Positions 24,349 to 32,816 of a stretch of DNA of 64,000 nucleotides are shown here, one piece after another. The stretch is from Perspicuibacillus lycopersici. Its GTDB lineage: Bacteria; Bacillota; Bacilli; Bacillales; Caldibacillaceae. The stretch's first letter is position 1; each line of letters starts with the position of its first letter. The notes beneath the pieces are model-generated. The model saw only the letters and a list, made by a program, of their open reading frames with translations. It did no database searches and had not been told where the DNA came from. The stretch covers positions 744,001 through 808,000 of the forward strand of contig NZ_JAOUSF010000002.1 of NCBI RefSeq assembly GCF_025660475.1, in the 5' to 3' direction. Both the position numbers and the translations under genes were made by a program.

Positions 24349-26916
24349 TTATTCTGTTAATCCACTTGGATTCTGGTAAAGCGATTGTACCTCTGTTGCT
24401 GGAATGGCTACCCCATCATATACACGCACTTCATCAATTAAACCTTTGAAAGGAGGATCCCAGTAGTTTACACCTAAACCAAATGCAGCATCAATGGAGG
24501 TAAATACAGTTGGAAAGTTTTCTCCTATATATTTGGTCACTCCATTGATATAAAATACTACATGGCCTTCTTTGGCGGTTAATGTAAGGTGTGACCACTC
24601 ATCTAGAGGTATGGTTGTGTCCGTTATAGCATCATACCATTGGTCCCCATTGTGTGACCAAACCATTGTATTCCCCCATCCAGTACTCGGTACGATACTG
24701 ATCCAGTTATTCGATGTTTCAGCCCCAAAGAAAGTGGTTGTGAATTCAGTAAGTTCTTCAGGCTTTACCCACAATGAGACAGAATAAGTATCACCCGTAA
24801 TTAATCCATTAGCTAAACGTAACCCTGAATTTCCATCGAATTTAGCCGCTTGCCCCGTAATACCTTCAGTAAACGTAATATTTCCACCTGTATTATTAAG
24901 TCGATTTCCCGTCACAGTTGCATCTGCTTGTTTGCCAGAGTGATCTTTTAACCCTTCACTAAAATCATAGAAAGCGGATAAGCCACCTTCTTCCTTCGCC
25001 TTCACGGTTATGGTTACTGTTAATGTTTCCATCACATCCCCTAATGTAATCCTCCCTGTTAAGTTAACCTCCGCATTTTCAGAGCCAGGGCTTGGTCGTG
25101 TAACTAGTCCATTATTAGATACTACATCTGGATTAGAAGATTCCCACATAATTTGGGCTCCTCTTGTCGCTACTGTTGGTAGTGTTAAATTACTAATCAC
25201 CGTTTCGGGGAAACTGGCAATTAACTCTTGTTTGATTGCCTGTACTAACTCCTCATCGGAAGACGCCTCCGCATGACTTCCCCAAATTACCACTCCCTCA
25301 TCTGACATTGCACTAAAAGTCATAACCCACTTTTGAGAGGATGGGTCATATTGACGGATAAATACACCATCATACTTCCCTTCATTTTCAATCGTTAATT
25401 CTGCCCTGTAATTATCATAAAGTTTCCATACACCAGTTACTGCTCCAGAAATAGTGTGATCTTCGTTCAATTTCACCCAAGTTGACTCCGTTAACTCACC
25501 TGTAATTTCTTTGCCATGGTTAATATATTTATAATCCCCTATTACATCCGCCTCTGAAACCTTTTCGATGGTTTCTCCTGCATAGCGATATGGAGTTGGC
25601 ACCGGCCATTGATCACTATTCTTAAATGTTTGATGTACGCGGACTTCGTGCATTTCCCCTTGTTGCGGGAAACGTGTATGTGTAACGATAAATTCCTTAC
25701 CTAATTCTTCATCAATTAAATATGAGTTATGGCCGGGAGAAAGGTAGCCTGTACCGATTCCAGTTCCCGCTTCACCTAGGTCTCTTTTAAATAAAAAGTT
25801 TCCAATCATTTTATTTCCGATTTCTTTATGATCATCATTCCCTGGGAAGTTTCCAACTCCCTTATCGAATGATTCTGGGAAAACAGCAGGATTTCCTTGT
25901 GTATCAACATATGGGCCATCAGGGTTCTTGGATCTAAACTGTCTGATTTGATAGCCACCATCAGAAGCTAAACCACCGTATGTGATGTAAAGATAGTAAT
26001 AGCCTGTTTCCTTGTCATATATTGCATAAGATCCTTCAGCTGACCTCCCATAGCCAGAAGCAATTTTTGTACCAAAATATCTGTCGATCATTCTTCCATC
26101 TTCTGTCTTTCCATCTTTACCCGGATATTTCGGTAGACCAGTTTTCTTATCTAATTCTAAAATATAGGTTCCACCTGACCAGGAGCCATAAGTCATATAT
26201 AATTTATTATTTTTCCCTTGAAGAATATTAGCATCGATAGCATTAGGATAGAGCTTATTATTATATGCCCCATTTTCCGTAAACCATTCAGGATTTACTT
26301 CCATCACACCATCATTAACAAGATCTGCGATATTTGTATTTTCCCAATGTTTATTTACATTACTGTTTTGATCAAATGCATTATCTTTAGTAAATCCTGA
26401 ATACATAATAGTATCTACATATTGATACGGTCCTTCAACGTTTTTCGATACCGCAATACCTATCGCAGATCGAATATAAGTGGAAGACACACTATAATAA
26501 ATCATGTAGGCACCTTTTGTACCATCTTCATTTACATAGTGCTTATTCCAAAATACGTCAGGGGCCCATACCGCATAGCCACCTCTGCTATCTGCATCAT
26601 TTTCTCCAGCCCATTTAAATGACTCTGCCAGGTTGGCTGACAAATCTCCATATATTTTATTATTTGGGGTTGTGTACCCATTTGTAAATCTATCCCAATT
26701 GATTAAGTCTGTTGATTTAGCTGCTTCTATGTGTGAACCGAACACATAGTAACTCCCAGTTTTAGGATCTTTAATAATTGAGGGATCATGAACGGAAACA
26801 TTTCTAAACTCAATTGGTTTAAAATTATTACTTTGCTTTTTACCTAGTGCGCTACCTGGTATTAACAACAACAATATTAAGAAAACCGATATGAATCTTT
26901 TAAAATTACCCTTCAT
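24349..26916 (-). CDS. Secreted GH43 endo-alpha-1,5-L-arabinanase with LamG domain
   Basis: An 855-residue exported enzyme that probably cleaves alpha-1,5-arabinan. A signal peptide (residues 1-25) ends at SALG. The five-bladed GH43 propeller spans about 35-430, with the catalytic base Asp44 (SVHDPSII), the pKa-tuning Asp228 (NAIDAN) and the acid Glu294 (AEGSYAIY). A beta-barrel domain follows (about 440-545), then an Ig-like domain (about 555-640) and a C-terminal concanavalin/LamG domain (about 645-850) for carbohydrate binding. This is longer than the B. subtilis Abn2 (about 470 residues). ATG 26916 was chosen for its AAGGAGGAGA SD. The upstream gap carries AraR-like and cre-like boxes. 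Confidence 0.92.
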   Translation of the reverse strand: MKGNFKRFISVFLILLLLIPGSALGKKQSNNFKPIEFRNVSVHDPSIIKDPKTGSYYVFGSHIEAAKSTDLINWDRFTNGYTTPNNKIYGDLSANLAESFKWAGENDADSRGGYAVWAPDVFWNKHYVNEDGTKGAYMIYYSVSSTYIRSAIGIAVSKNVEGPYQYVDTIMYSGFTKDNAFDQNSNVNKHWENTNIADLVNDGVMEVNPEWFTENGAYNNKLYPNAIDANILQGKNNKLYMTYGSWSGGTYILELDKKTGLPKYPGKDGKTEDGRMIDRYFGTKIASGYGRSAEGSYAIYDKETGYYYLYITYGGLASDGGYQIRQFRSKNPDGPYVDTQGNPAVFPESFDKGVGNFPGNDDHKEIGNKMIGNFLFKRDLGEAGTGIGTGYLSPGHNSYLIDEELGKEFIVTHTRFPQQGEMHEVRVHQTFKNSDQWPVPTPYRYAGETIEKVSEADVIGDYKYINHGKEITGELTESTWVKLNEDHTISGAVTGVWKLYDNYRAELTIENEGKYDGVFIRQYDPSSQKWVMTFSAMSDEGVVIWGSHAEASSDEELVQAIKQELIASFPETVISNLTLPTVATRGAQIMWESSNPDVVSNNGLVTRPSPGSENAEVNLTGRITLGDVMETLTVTITVKAKEEGGLSAFYDFSEGLKDHSGKQADATVTGNRLNNTGGNITFTEGITGQAAKFDGNSGLRLANGLITGDTYSVSLWVKPEELTEFTTTFFGAETSNNWISIVPSTGWGNTMVWSHNGDQWYDAITDTTIPLDEWSHLTLTAKEGHVVFYINGVTKYIGENFPTVFTSIDAAFGLGVNYWDPPFKGLIDEVRVYDGVAIPATEVQSLYQNPSGLTE

Positions 26917-27122
26917 TTTGTCCTTTCTCCTCCTTAATTTAACTTTACAATGTGTACCCATCGTTTCCCTTCCAGCAAACATGACAACACTTTATCTTAC
27001 CTTGTATGATTTGAAGACTTAATCTTAACCAATTTCCAAATATAAAAATATTTCCTTTTCTTACATATGTTCGTATCAAAAAAGTACATTTAACCATACA
27101 AAAGTGATGATAAACAAAAATA

Positions 27123-27138
27123 AATTATACGTATAAGT
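27123..27138. promoter_or_regulatory. AraR-box-like palindrome upstream of arabinanase
   Basis: AATTATACGTATAAGT shares the TACGTA core and 12 of 16 bases with the AraR consensus ATTTGTACGTACAAAT. It lies about 210 bp upstream of the GH43 start. Confidence 0.45.
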
Positions 27139-27200
27139 AATTATCCGAGAAGTTTATCCCTTTTACACCCTCCAATCTTGACAAGTTATTCACGCGCTTG

Positions 27201-27214
27201 GGAAAACGCTTACA
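27201..27214. promoter_or_regulatory. cre-like site upstream of arabinanase
   Basis: GGAAAACGCTTACA fits the cre consensus at all but the first base. It would allow glucose repression of arabinan use. Confidence 0.5.
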
Positions 27215-27572
27215 AAATACAATTAAACAATACTATAAATATATAAAAATCTCAACATATTTATCAGAAATTTTAAATAAGTAAAAAGGAAAATCTATAG
27301 ATAACCGTACAAATTAAAAACCTATTTATTAGAGTGTTACGTACTAATTGTTGTCTATTTAATTAACTTGTGTTTCTTTTTTCTAGTTGTAGAAATTAAT
27401 GGCAAGGAATGATAGTACTTAATTAGTTCTCCCTATTTAAAAATATTTTCGAGGAATATCTAGTTTATGATTCTTAATCTTTCTACTTCATCAATTAACC
27501 CTATTTTTCTGATAAATAATAACTATTTACTTACTTGTGGTATGATTTTCCATAGTTTTTAGAGGCAAAAAA

Positions 27573-27608
27573 AATAGGCAATGAAGTTATATCCTTTGCC
27601 TATTTCTT
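27573..27608 (+). terminator. Orphan terminator-like hairpin
   Basis: AATAGGCA (27573-27580) with TGCCTATT (27597-27604) and a T-rich tail. No gene on either strand ends here. Confidence 0.45.
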
Positions 27609-27896
27609 CCATTCTATTAAACCAGTTTCATGTGCAGACTAACACATTATTCTTAGATTCATACAACTTATTGTTTAGATAAGTATGGGGCAACATCTTG
27701 CTGCTACCAATTACCTTTGACAGTTATCTGTAACTGATTCAATAACCTTGTCTCTCAGCTTAGCAGGTGGATTTAAGCTAAGGTGGATGACGATGGCACT
27801 TTTATCGATTTTATCTATGCATGGATTCGTATCGGTTTGATACGATTGAAGGAATTTTTGTTTTATATGTATCTTTATTGGGCTAGCTATTTTATT

Positions 27897-28898
27897 TCAA
27901 ATTAACATAAATTTCTCTTTTATTTCTCCAACCATAATTCCAGCATCATTCTTCACGATTGACGGTTTTAATGCCCGGAGTCTTGCAATCGTTTCATTAT
28001 TTTCATAGTTAATTTGCTCCAGAATACTTGCTACAACTACTGGCCAAACATCCTCTGAACCAGTTAATACTTTTAATGCAAAGCCAATTCGTTCCTTTTT
28101 CAACCCGAAGCAATAGACTCCTTGTGCGCCACCTTTTGCTACAATATTTGGATCCTCGAGCAATGTGGTACAAATGAAGTTCTCCGAAGCAATGATGCGC
28201 GGATGCTCGTTCATTATACTCGTCATTTGGGTTACAGCTTTACGCAAGTCGGCGTCCTTAATGACATCAGGACATGCTAATTTCAAATAGGTTAGTGCCA
28301 TGTTTTTTAACGGAATAGCAAAAACAGGGACACCACAACCGTCCATGCCAATATGTATGTCGGCTTTCGGTACCTCTGAAAGCTCAGAAAGAATGTTTAG
28401 GATTTGCTGCTGGAGTGGGTGATCTACCTCCCAATAGCCTTCAACTGGGAATCCCATTTCACGGCAAACTGTAATGAATCCGATATGTTTTCCAGCACAA
28501 TTATGATACAGTCTTCTCTTTTCTTTGTTTTCCCGAAGCATTTCTTCTTTTGGCTCGTTATTTAACGGATAAGATGCTGGACAATATAATTCATGTTCCC
28601 TAACCGGTAATTTCGCTAACATTGATTCCAGCACAGCGATATGATACGACTCTCCTCGGTGGGATGCTGTAAATAATGCCGCTTCTTCATTCGTCAATCC
28701 ATATTTCGCAATGATATCCGTTAAAAACACCGGTAATGCTTGAATTGGTTTTGACGCAGAACGATAATAGGTATAATGTGCCATATCACCCGCATGATAA
28801 ACCGTCTCCAATTGTTCATTTACACCCGTAATCATGCCAGTATGGACGTTCTCTACTAAACCCGCTCGTGTTTCTTCAACTAAAGTTACCGACTTCAT
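27897..28898 (-). CDS. L-asparaginase II family protein (type AnsA-like, PF06089)
   Basis: A 333-residue protein of the thermolabile/Rhizobium-type asparaginase II family, which hydrolyses asparagine to aspartate and ammonia. Diagnostic blocks are YYRSASKPIQALPV (with the SASK motif), ASHRGE, NCAGKHIGFITV (Cys-containing) and GMDGCGVPVFAIPL. It is unrelated to the threonine-nucleophile AnsA/AnsB type. Length and both ends are normal. SD AAGGAG precedes ATG 28898. There is no signal peptide, so it is cytoplasmic. Confidence 0.9.
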   Translation of the reverse strand: MKSVTLVEETRAGLVENVHTGMITGVNEQLETVYHAGDMAHYTYYRSASKPIQALPVFLTDIIAKYGLTNEEAALFTASHRGESYHIAVLESMLAKLPVREHELYCPASYPLNNEPKEEMLRENKEKRRLYHNCAGKHIGFITVCREMGFPVEGYWEVDHPLQQQILNILSELSEVPKADIHIGMDGCGVPVFAIPLKNMALTYLKLACPDVIKDADLRKAVTQMTSIMNEHPRIIASENFICTTLLEDPNIVAKGGAQGVYCFGLKKERIGFALKVLTGSEDVWPVVVASILEQINYENNETIARLRALKPSIVKNDAGIMVGEIKEKFMLI

Positions 28899-28998
28899 GT
28901 TTTCAGCTCCTTATAATGGAAATCTCTATTTATTCTAACTATAAGCTAAAAGTTAAGTAGTCTGCTAGTATTTCCTTCCAAAAAAAAGGATAAAACCA

Positions 28999-29042
28999 CG
29001 AAAAAAGCTTGAATCCATCACCCGAAAGATTCAAGCTTTTCG
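28999..29042 (-). terminator. Terminator of AraC/GyrI-like gene
   Basis: AAAAGCTTGAATC (29003-29015) with GATTCAAGCTTTT (29028-29040), a perfect 13-bp stem, then TTTTTT on the minus strand. Confidence 0.88.
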
Positions 29043-29058
29043 CTTATGGCTTATTCTA

Positions 29059-29925
29059 TCACTTACTTTTTTCCTTTATTGGTGTCCAAATTTCGCTGTA
29101 TAGATTTTCATAAGTACCATTATGCTTTGTAAAAGAGATGCCAGGTAAATCGGCTATTTCATAACCTGAAGTTGGTAACCATTCCGAATAAATTTTCGCG
29201 GTCGTTTCTTGAAGGGTAGCCGGGAATGGTCCTTGGTTAGGGAAAATTGCCCATAAACTTTCTTCAATAGAAAGTTGTTCTAAATCAGCAAATGGATTTT
29301 CTTTTGTTGTTGCAAAACCAATCATATGCGTTAAGTAACCTTTTTCTTCTAAATAACCATCATCAAAATCATAAGATACATTCAAGACTTGATGAGGATA
29401 TAAATCAGCTAATTGATGCATCTCATTTCTTTGTTGTTCGGTAATGGACTGGGCTAGTTCTAAAATTGCATGATTGACACCTTCAAATTGAATTGGGACT
29501 CTTTTCGATACTCCAACTATATTAAATTTTTCTTTCTTTTCAATTTTGAATTCCATAGAAATTCCTCCCTTTATGTCTATAAAGAACGTAAATTTGGGAA
29601 ATGATTTTTGAATTTTATTTTTCGTAACTTCTGAAGGTAAAAAGCCACACCATTCACGAAAGGCTCTTGAAAATCCTTCAATTGATTGATAGCCATATTT
29701 ATAGGCAACATCTGTCACCTTTGCACCGTTTATCAATTCAACATTTGCGACCGATAATCTCCTATTTTTGATATACTCATTCAATGACATTCCAGCCATA
29801 TATGAAAACATTCTTTTAAAATGATAGTCAGATAACCCAACAATATTTGCTATTTCTTTTCCAGAGATTTCTTCTGTAAGATTCTTTTCAATGTAATCCA
29901 TTAATTGATTAAACTCTTGTAGCAT
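29059..29925 (-). CDS. AraC family regulator with GyrI-like effector domain
   Basis: A 288-residue regulator. The N-terminal two-HTH AraC domain (residues 1-105) shows GKEIANIVGLSDYHFKRMFSYMAGMSLNEYI and YGYQSIEGFSRAFREWCGFLPSE. The C-terminal GyrI-like domain (about 125-285), related to the Rob/BmrR ligand fold, carries a conserved Glu-rich groove able to hold hydrophobic drugs. Probably activates efflux or resistance genes elsewhere. It has its own SD (AAAGGAGGGG) and terminator and no divergent target. Confidence 0.9.
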   Translation of the reverse strand: MLQEFNQLMDYIEKNLTEEISGKEIANIVGLSDYHFKRMFSYMAGMSLNEYIKNRRLSVANVELINGAKVTDVAYKYGYQSIEGFSRAFREWCGFLPSEVTKNKIQKSFPKFTFFIDIKGGISMEFKIEKKEKFNIVGVSKRVPIQFEGVNHAILELAQSITEQQRNEMHQLADLYPHQVLNVSYDFDDGYLEEKGYLTHMIGFATTKENPFADLEQLSIEESLWAIFPNQGPFPATLQETTAKIYSEWLPTSGYEIADLPGISFTKHNGTYENLYSEIWTPIKEKSK

Positions 29926-30012
29926 GTCATTCCCCTCCTTTACAGTTACATCATATTATTATCAGTGATCCTTCACTCGATATTCTTCATACGGATAGTA
30001 TCAAATTGATGA

Positions 30013-30042
30013 AAAAACAGCTTAGAAATAAACTCTAAGCTG
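30013..30042 (-). terminator. Terminator of rlmH
   Basis: CAGCTTAGA (30018-30026) with TCTAAGCTG (30034-30042), perfect, then TTTTTT on the minus strand. Confidence 0.8.
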
Positions 30043-30136
30043 GTTTCGTGGTCATTTCTTTTTTTTAAAATTTACTTGTATTACACATAGCATTTAACTT
30101 CTCAGTGTGGTTATATTTAAATAAGAAAAAACTCAT

Positions 30137-30616
30137 TTATTTATGATACGGTTCCCCCCGATTAATCCGAAAACTTCGATACACCTGTTCAAGTAAAATA
30201 AGGCGCATTAGTTGATGAGGGAATGTCATTTTAGAAAATGATAGTGCGAAATCGCTACGTTTTTGGACTTCGTTACTAATTCCGAGTGATCCTCCGATGA
30301 TAAAAGCGATTTTACTTTTACCGTACGTTGCTAGCTCGTCTATTTTTTCTGCTAGCTGTTCAGAGCTCAGTAGCTTTCCGCCAATTTCAAGGGTAATGAC
30401 ATAGCTGTCCTGGCTAATATGGGATAGTATTCGTTCGCCTTCTTTCCGTTTTACTTCCTGCATTTCCGCTTCACTCATATTTTCTGGTGCCTTTTCGTCT
30501 GGAACCTCTATTATTTCTACTTTTGCGTAGGCAGACATCCGCTTCAAATATTCGTCAATTCCTTGTTTCAAATATTTCTCCTTTAATTTTCCTACTGATA
30601 CAATTGATATTCTCAT
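30137..30616 (-). CDS. rlmH: 23S rRNA pseudouridine-1915 N3-methyltransferase RlmH
   Basis: A 159-residue SPOUT methyltransferase, the exact usual length. [19 protein letters not shown] at the start and [13 protein letters not shown] and LPHQL-like [30 protein letters not shown] at the end are diagnostic: the knot that binds S-adenosylmethionine, then the C-terminal tyrosine. It methylates pseudouridine at 1915 in helix 69. I chose ATG 30616, as the upstream ATG adds 17 unusual residues. It normally follows htrA in Bacilli; here rlmD lies between. Confidence 0.95.
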   Translation of the reverse strand: MRISIVSVGKLKEKYLKQGIDEYLKRMSAYAKVEIIEVPDEKAPENMSEAEMQEVKRKEGERILSHISQDSYVITLEIGGKLLSSEQLAEKIDELATYGKSKIAFIIGGSLGISNEVQKRSDFALSFSKMTFPHQLMRLILLEQVYRSFRINRGEPYHK

Positions 30617-30885
30617 TTTTTTACCCTTTCCAACTTTGGTTATGTTTATTTTAGCAAATGTCGTCACTTATCCAAAATGCTAATCAAGTTGCAGATTGAT
30701 CACATGAGTTTGTCATTTGAAAATTGTCAATATCTGCTATGTATGAACATTAGCCAATCCGTTTCGCATCCGTTATAATAGGAAAGTATGTATAAAAAAT
30801 AGGATTATTATTTTAAAAAAATGCATTTCTTACGTAAAAGTAAGGATTTCCTATAGGAAGCAAAATATGGAAAGGAGGACTTTGA

Positions 30886-32301
30886 TTGACTATAACAAAA
30901 GATGAAGTATTTGATGAAGTTTTTGTTACCGAGGTTCATCGTCTCGATGCGAAAGGATCTGGACAGGCGGTTGTATGGCGTGAGAATGAACTAGGAAATC
31001 AAAGAAAAATTAAACTTACAATTCCTCAAACATTGCCTGGTGAAACGGTGCGAGTAACCGTTGATAAGCCAGAGCGGAGAAGACGGAAAGCCATTGCAGA
31101 GGAAATCGTTGTTGCCCATCCACAGCGAACGGTTTCCCCTTGCCCACATTTTGAACTTTGTGGTGGCTGTGTTTGGCAGCATTGGCAATATGCTGGTCAA
31201 TTGAATCAAAAAACAGAGCATGTTAGAGAAGCGATTGCATCTCAAGGATTTGATGCTTCGCTTGTGAAAGATACGATTGGAATGGATGAGCCTTGGAGAT
31301 ACCGTAATAAAATGGAATTTACTTTTGCACAAGATGGCTCGCTTGGTCTTCATGAGCAAGGCAATTTCCGGAAGATTATTTCACTGGAAACATGCTTAAT
31401 TGCAGGAAAGGAAATGGTGGAAGCAGCATTAACGATTGCCCAATGGGCGAAGGAATTCCAGCTTACTGGCTATAACAAGGATGCCCATGAAGGCTTGCTT
31501 CGTCATTTAATGGTTCGCCAATCCTTTGCTACCGGTGAAATGATGCTCGCCCTTTTCGCAACAGAAGCACCTACTGGAAAATTGGCAGAAGCAGTTCAAA
31601 GCCTAGTGGAACGGATTACTACTAATTTCCCACAGGTGACAAGCTTTATGTGGTTAGAAAATACCCTTTGGGCAGACCGGACACAAGCAGAGGAATCATA
31701 TGTTTTAGCTGGTCGAGATTTTATTTATGATGAGCTTTTCGGCTATCGCTACCGTCTTTGGTTTGATACGTTTTTCCAAACGAATCCAAACCAAGCTGCA
31801 AAATTAATTGAACTAGCACTAGAAATGGGACAACCAAAAAAGTCAGAAAAAATGATTGATCTATTTTGTGGTGTCGGTACCTTCTCCCTCCCATTTGCTG
31901 ATCGTGTTGGCAAATTAGCAGGAATTGAAATCGTGGAAACATCGATTGAATCTGCGAAGCGAAATGCACTGGATAACGGTCTTGATAATACGTACTTTTT
32001 AGCAGCGGATGCAAGACGTGGGATTGACCAAGTATTAGAGAGCTTTGGTAACCCAGAATTATTAATGCTTGATCCCCCTCGCTCTGGTGCAGGTGGTAAG
32101 GTGATGCGGAGAATTGGAAGAGCAAAGCCTGAACGAATTGTGTATGTTTCCTGTAATCCAGATACATTTGCAACCGATATTGCGGAGCTAGAACCATTTG
32201 GTTATACTCTCGAAACTGTTCAACCTGTAGACCTATTCCCTCATACTGTCCATGTGGAATGTGTTGCATTATTAACGTTAAATAAAAATGTCGAACAATA
32301 A
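30886..32301 (+). CDS. rlmD: 23S rRNA (uracil-C5)-methyltransferase, RlmD/RlmCD (TrmA/RumA) family
   Basis: A 471-residue enzyme that adds a methyl group to C5 of U1939 (and perhaps U747). An N-terminal TRAM domain comes first (about 10-75). The iron-sulfur cluster cysteines are near residues 86, 92 and 95 (CPHFELCGGC), with a fourth near 168 (ETCLIAG). The SAM site is LIDLFCGVGTFSLP-like (MIDLFCGVGTFSLP, near 322) and the catalytic Cys is in YVSCNPDTFATD. TTG 30886 is the likely start, with AAAGGAGG seven nt before. It is on the opposite strand to its neighbours. Confidence 0.93.
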   Translation: MTITKDEVFDEVFVTEVHRLDAKGSGQAVVWRENELGNQRKIKLTIPQTLPGETVRVTVDKPERRRRKAIAEEIVVAHPQRTVSPCPHFELCGGCVWQHWQYAGQLNQKTEHVREAIASQGFDASLVKDTIGMDEPWRYRNKMEFTFAQDGSLGLHEQGNFRKIISLETCLIAGKEMVEAALTIAQWAKEFQLTGYNKDAHEGLLRHLMVRQSFATGEMMLALFATEAPTGKLAEAVQSLVERITTNFPQVTSFMWLENTLWADRTQAEESYVLAGRDFIYDELFGYRYRLWFDTFFQTNPNQAAKLIELALEMGQPKKSEKMIDLFCGVGTFSLPFADRVGKLAGIEIVETSIESAKRNALDNGLDNTYFLAADARRGIDQVLESFGNPELLMLDPPRSGAGGKVMRRIGRAKPERIVYVSCNPDTFATDIAELEPFGYTLETVQPVDLFPHTVHVECVALLTLNKNVEQ

Positions 32302-32308
32302 ATAAGAA

Positions 32309-32341
32309 AAAATCCCTTTGCTAAAGCTAAGGGATTTTTTT
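32309..32341 (+). terminator. Terminator of rlmD
   Basis: AAAATCCCTTTGC pairs with GCTAAGGGATTTT around a short loop, followed by TTTTT. Confidence 0.88.
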
Positions 32342-32388
32342 ATTGGTGCAAGTTTTGATCTTTTACTTTTACCGTTAGTATATTCACT

Positions 32389-32570
32389 TGTGGATAAAAT
32401 TTTTAGCTTTTCATATTATCGTATTCCATTTCTATAAAAATAGTTATCCACGAAGTATAAACAAGATACTGACATCTTATCCACAAGTTTTATCCACATA
32501 TTCACAGGTGTTGTCTATATTTTGTATGAGAATATTAGTTCGCCACTACATATTCTGCTACTTGTCCACA
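32389..32570. other. Cluster of DnaA boxes
   Basis: Perfect TTATCCACA boxes occur at 32477-32485 and 32490-32498 (plus) and 32389-32397 (minus). Eight-of-nine matches lie at 32444-32452 (TTATCCACG) and 32562-32570 (TTGTCCACA). The two inner boxes are 13 bp apart. This is non-coding for most of its length and overlaps the end of the CxxH gene. It is far from oriC, so it may be a DnaA-binding site for regulation or titration. Confidence 0.75.
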
Positions 32571-32693
32571 GTATTCACAGATAGCTGTTGACAATTTATC
32601 CGCTTCCACTTGTTTTAATATTGGTGCCATTTCACTCTCATTGACGATTTCTTCTAATGCATATTCTACATGTTCCTTGCAACAATATATCAA
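32535..32693 (-). CDS. CxxH/CxxC mini-protein (BA_5709 type)
   Basis: A 52-residue protein starting at TTG 32693 with AGAGGTG about six nt upstream. CKEH (Cys5, His8) and CEYC (Cys39, Cys42) give a probable four-ligand metal site. The rest is a helix-rich acidic middle, EEIVNESEMAPILKQVEADK. The pattern fits the Bacillus CxxH/CxxC family found next to htrA and rlmH, whose role is unknown. It lies downstream of htrA in the same direction, with a terminator at 32781 between them. Confidence 0.8.
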   Translation of the reverse strand: MIYCCKEHVEYALEEIVNESEMAPILKQVEADKLSTAICEYCGQVAEYVVAN

Positions 32694-32780
32694 TTTTTTC
32701 ACCTCTAATATTCGTATCTATTGAATAACTTTTTTATTCCCATATGTATATTATCAAACCAATTTCTATAAATAAACGTC

Positions 32781-32811
32781 AAAAGAGCAGAAAGATTTCT
32801 CCTTCTGCCCT
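32781..32811 (-). terminator. Terminator of htrA
   Basis: GGGCAGAA with TTCTGCTC (32803-32810 and 32785-32792), one mismatch, then TTTT on the minus strand. It lies just after the htrA stop and may allow read-through to the CxxH gene. Confidence 0.7.
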
Positions 32812-32816
32812 AAATT

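Larger units (their letters stand above)
26917..27896. other. 980-bp gene-free AT-rich stretch
   Basis: No open frame with a ribosome site was found on either strand. It holds the arabinanase regulatory boxes (27123-27214) and an orphan hairpin (27573-27608). The right part (27760-27890) reads briefly as hydrophobic peptides such as RWMTMALLSILSMHG before a stop, possibly a dead gene, but I cannot identify it. Confidence 0.5.

Noticed and set aside
27760-27890. Possible transporter remnant
   Set aside because: Only a short hydrophobic peptide can be read and no family signature is visible.
31721-32269. Minus-strand frame of 182 residues over rlmD
   Set aside because: Shadow of the rlmD gene; His- and Gln-rich, no family.
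32389-32570. Idea that this is oriC
   Set aside because: No dnaA/dnaN next to it and no long AT-rich unwinding element. Gene direction and rnpA place oriC beyond the right edge.
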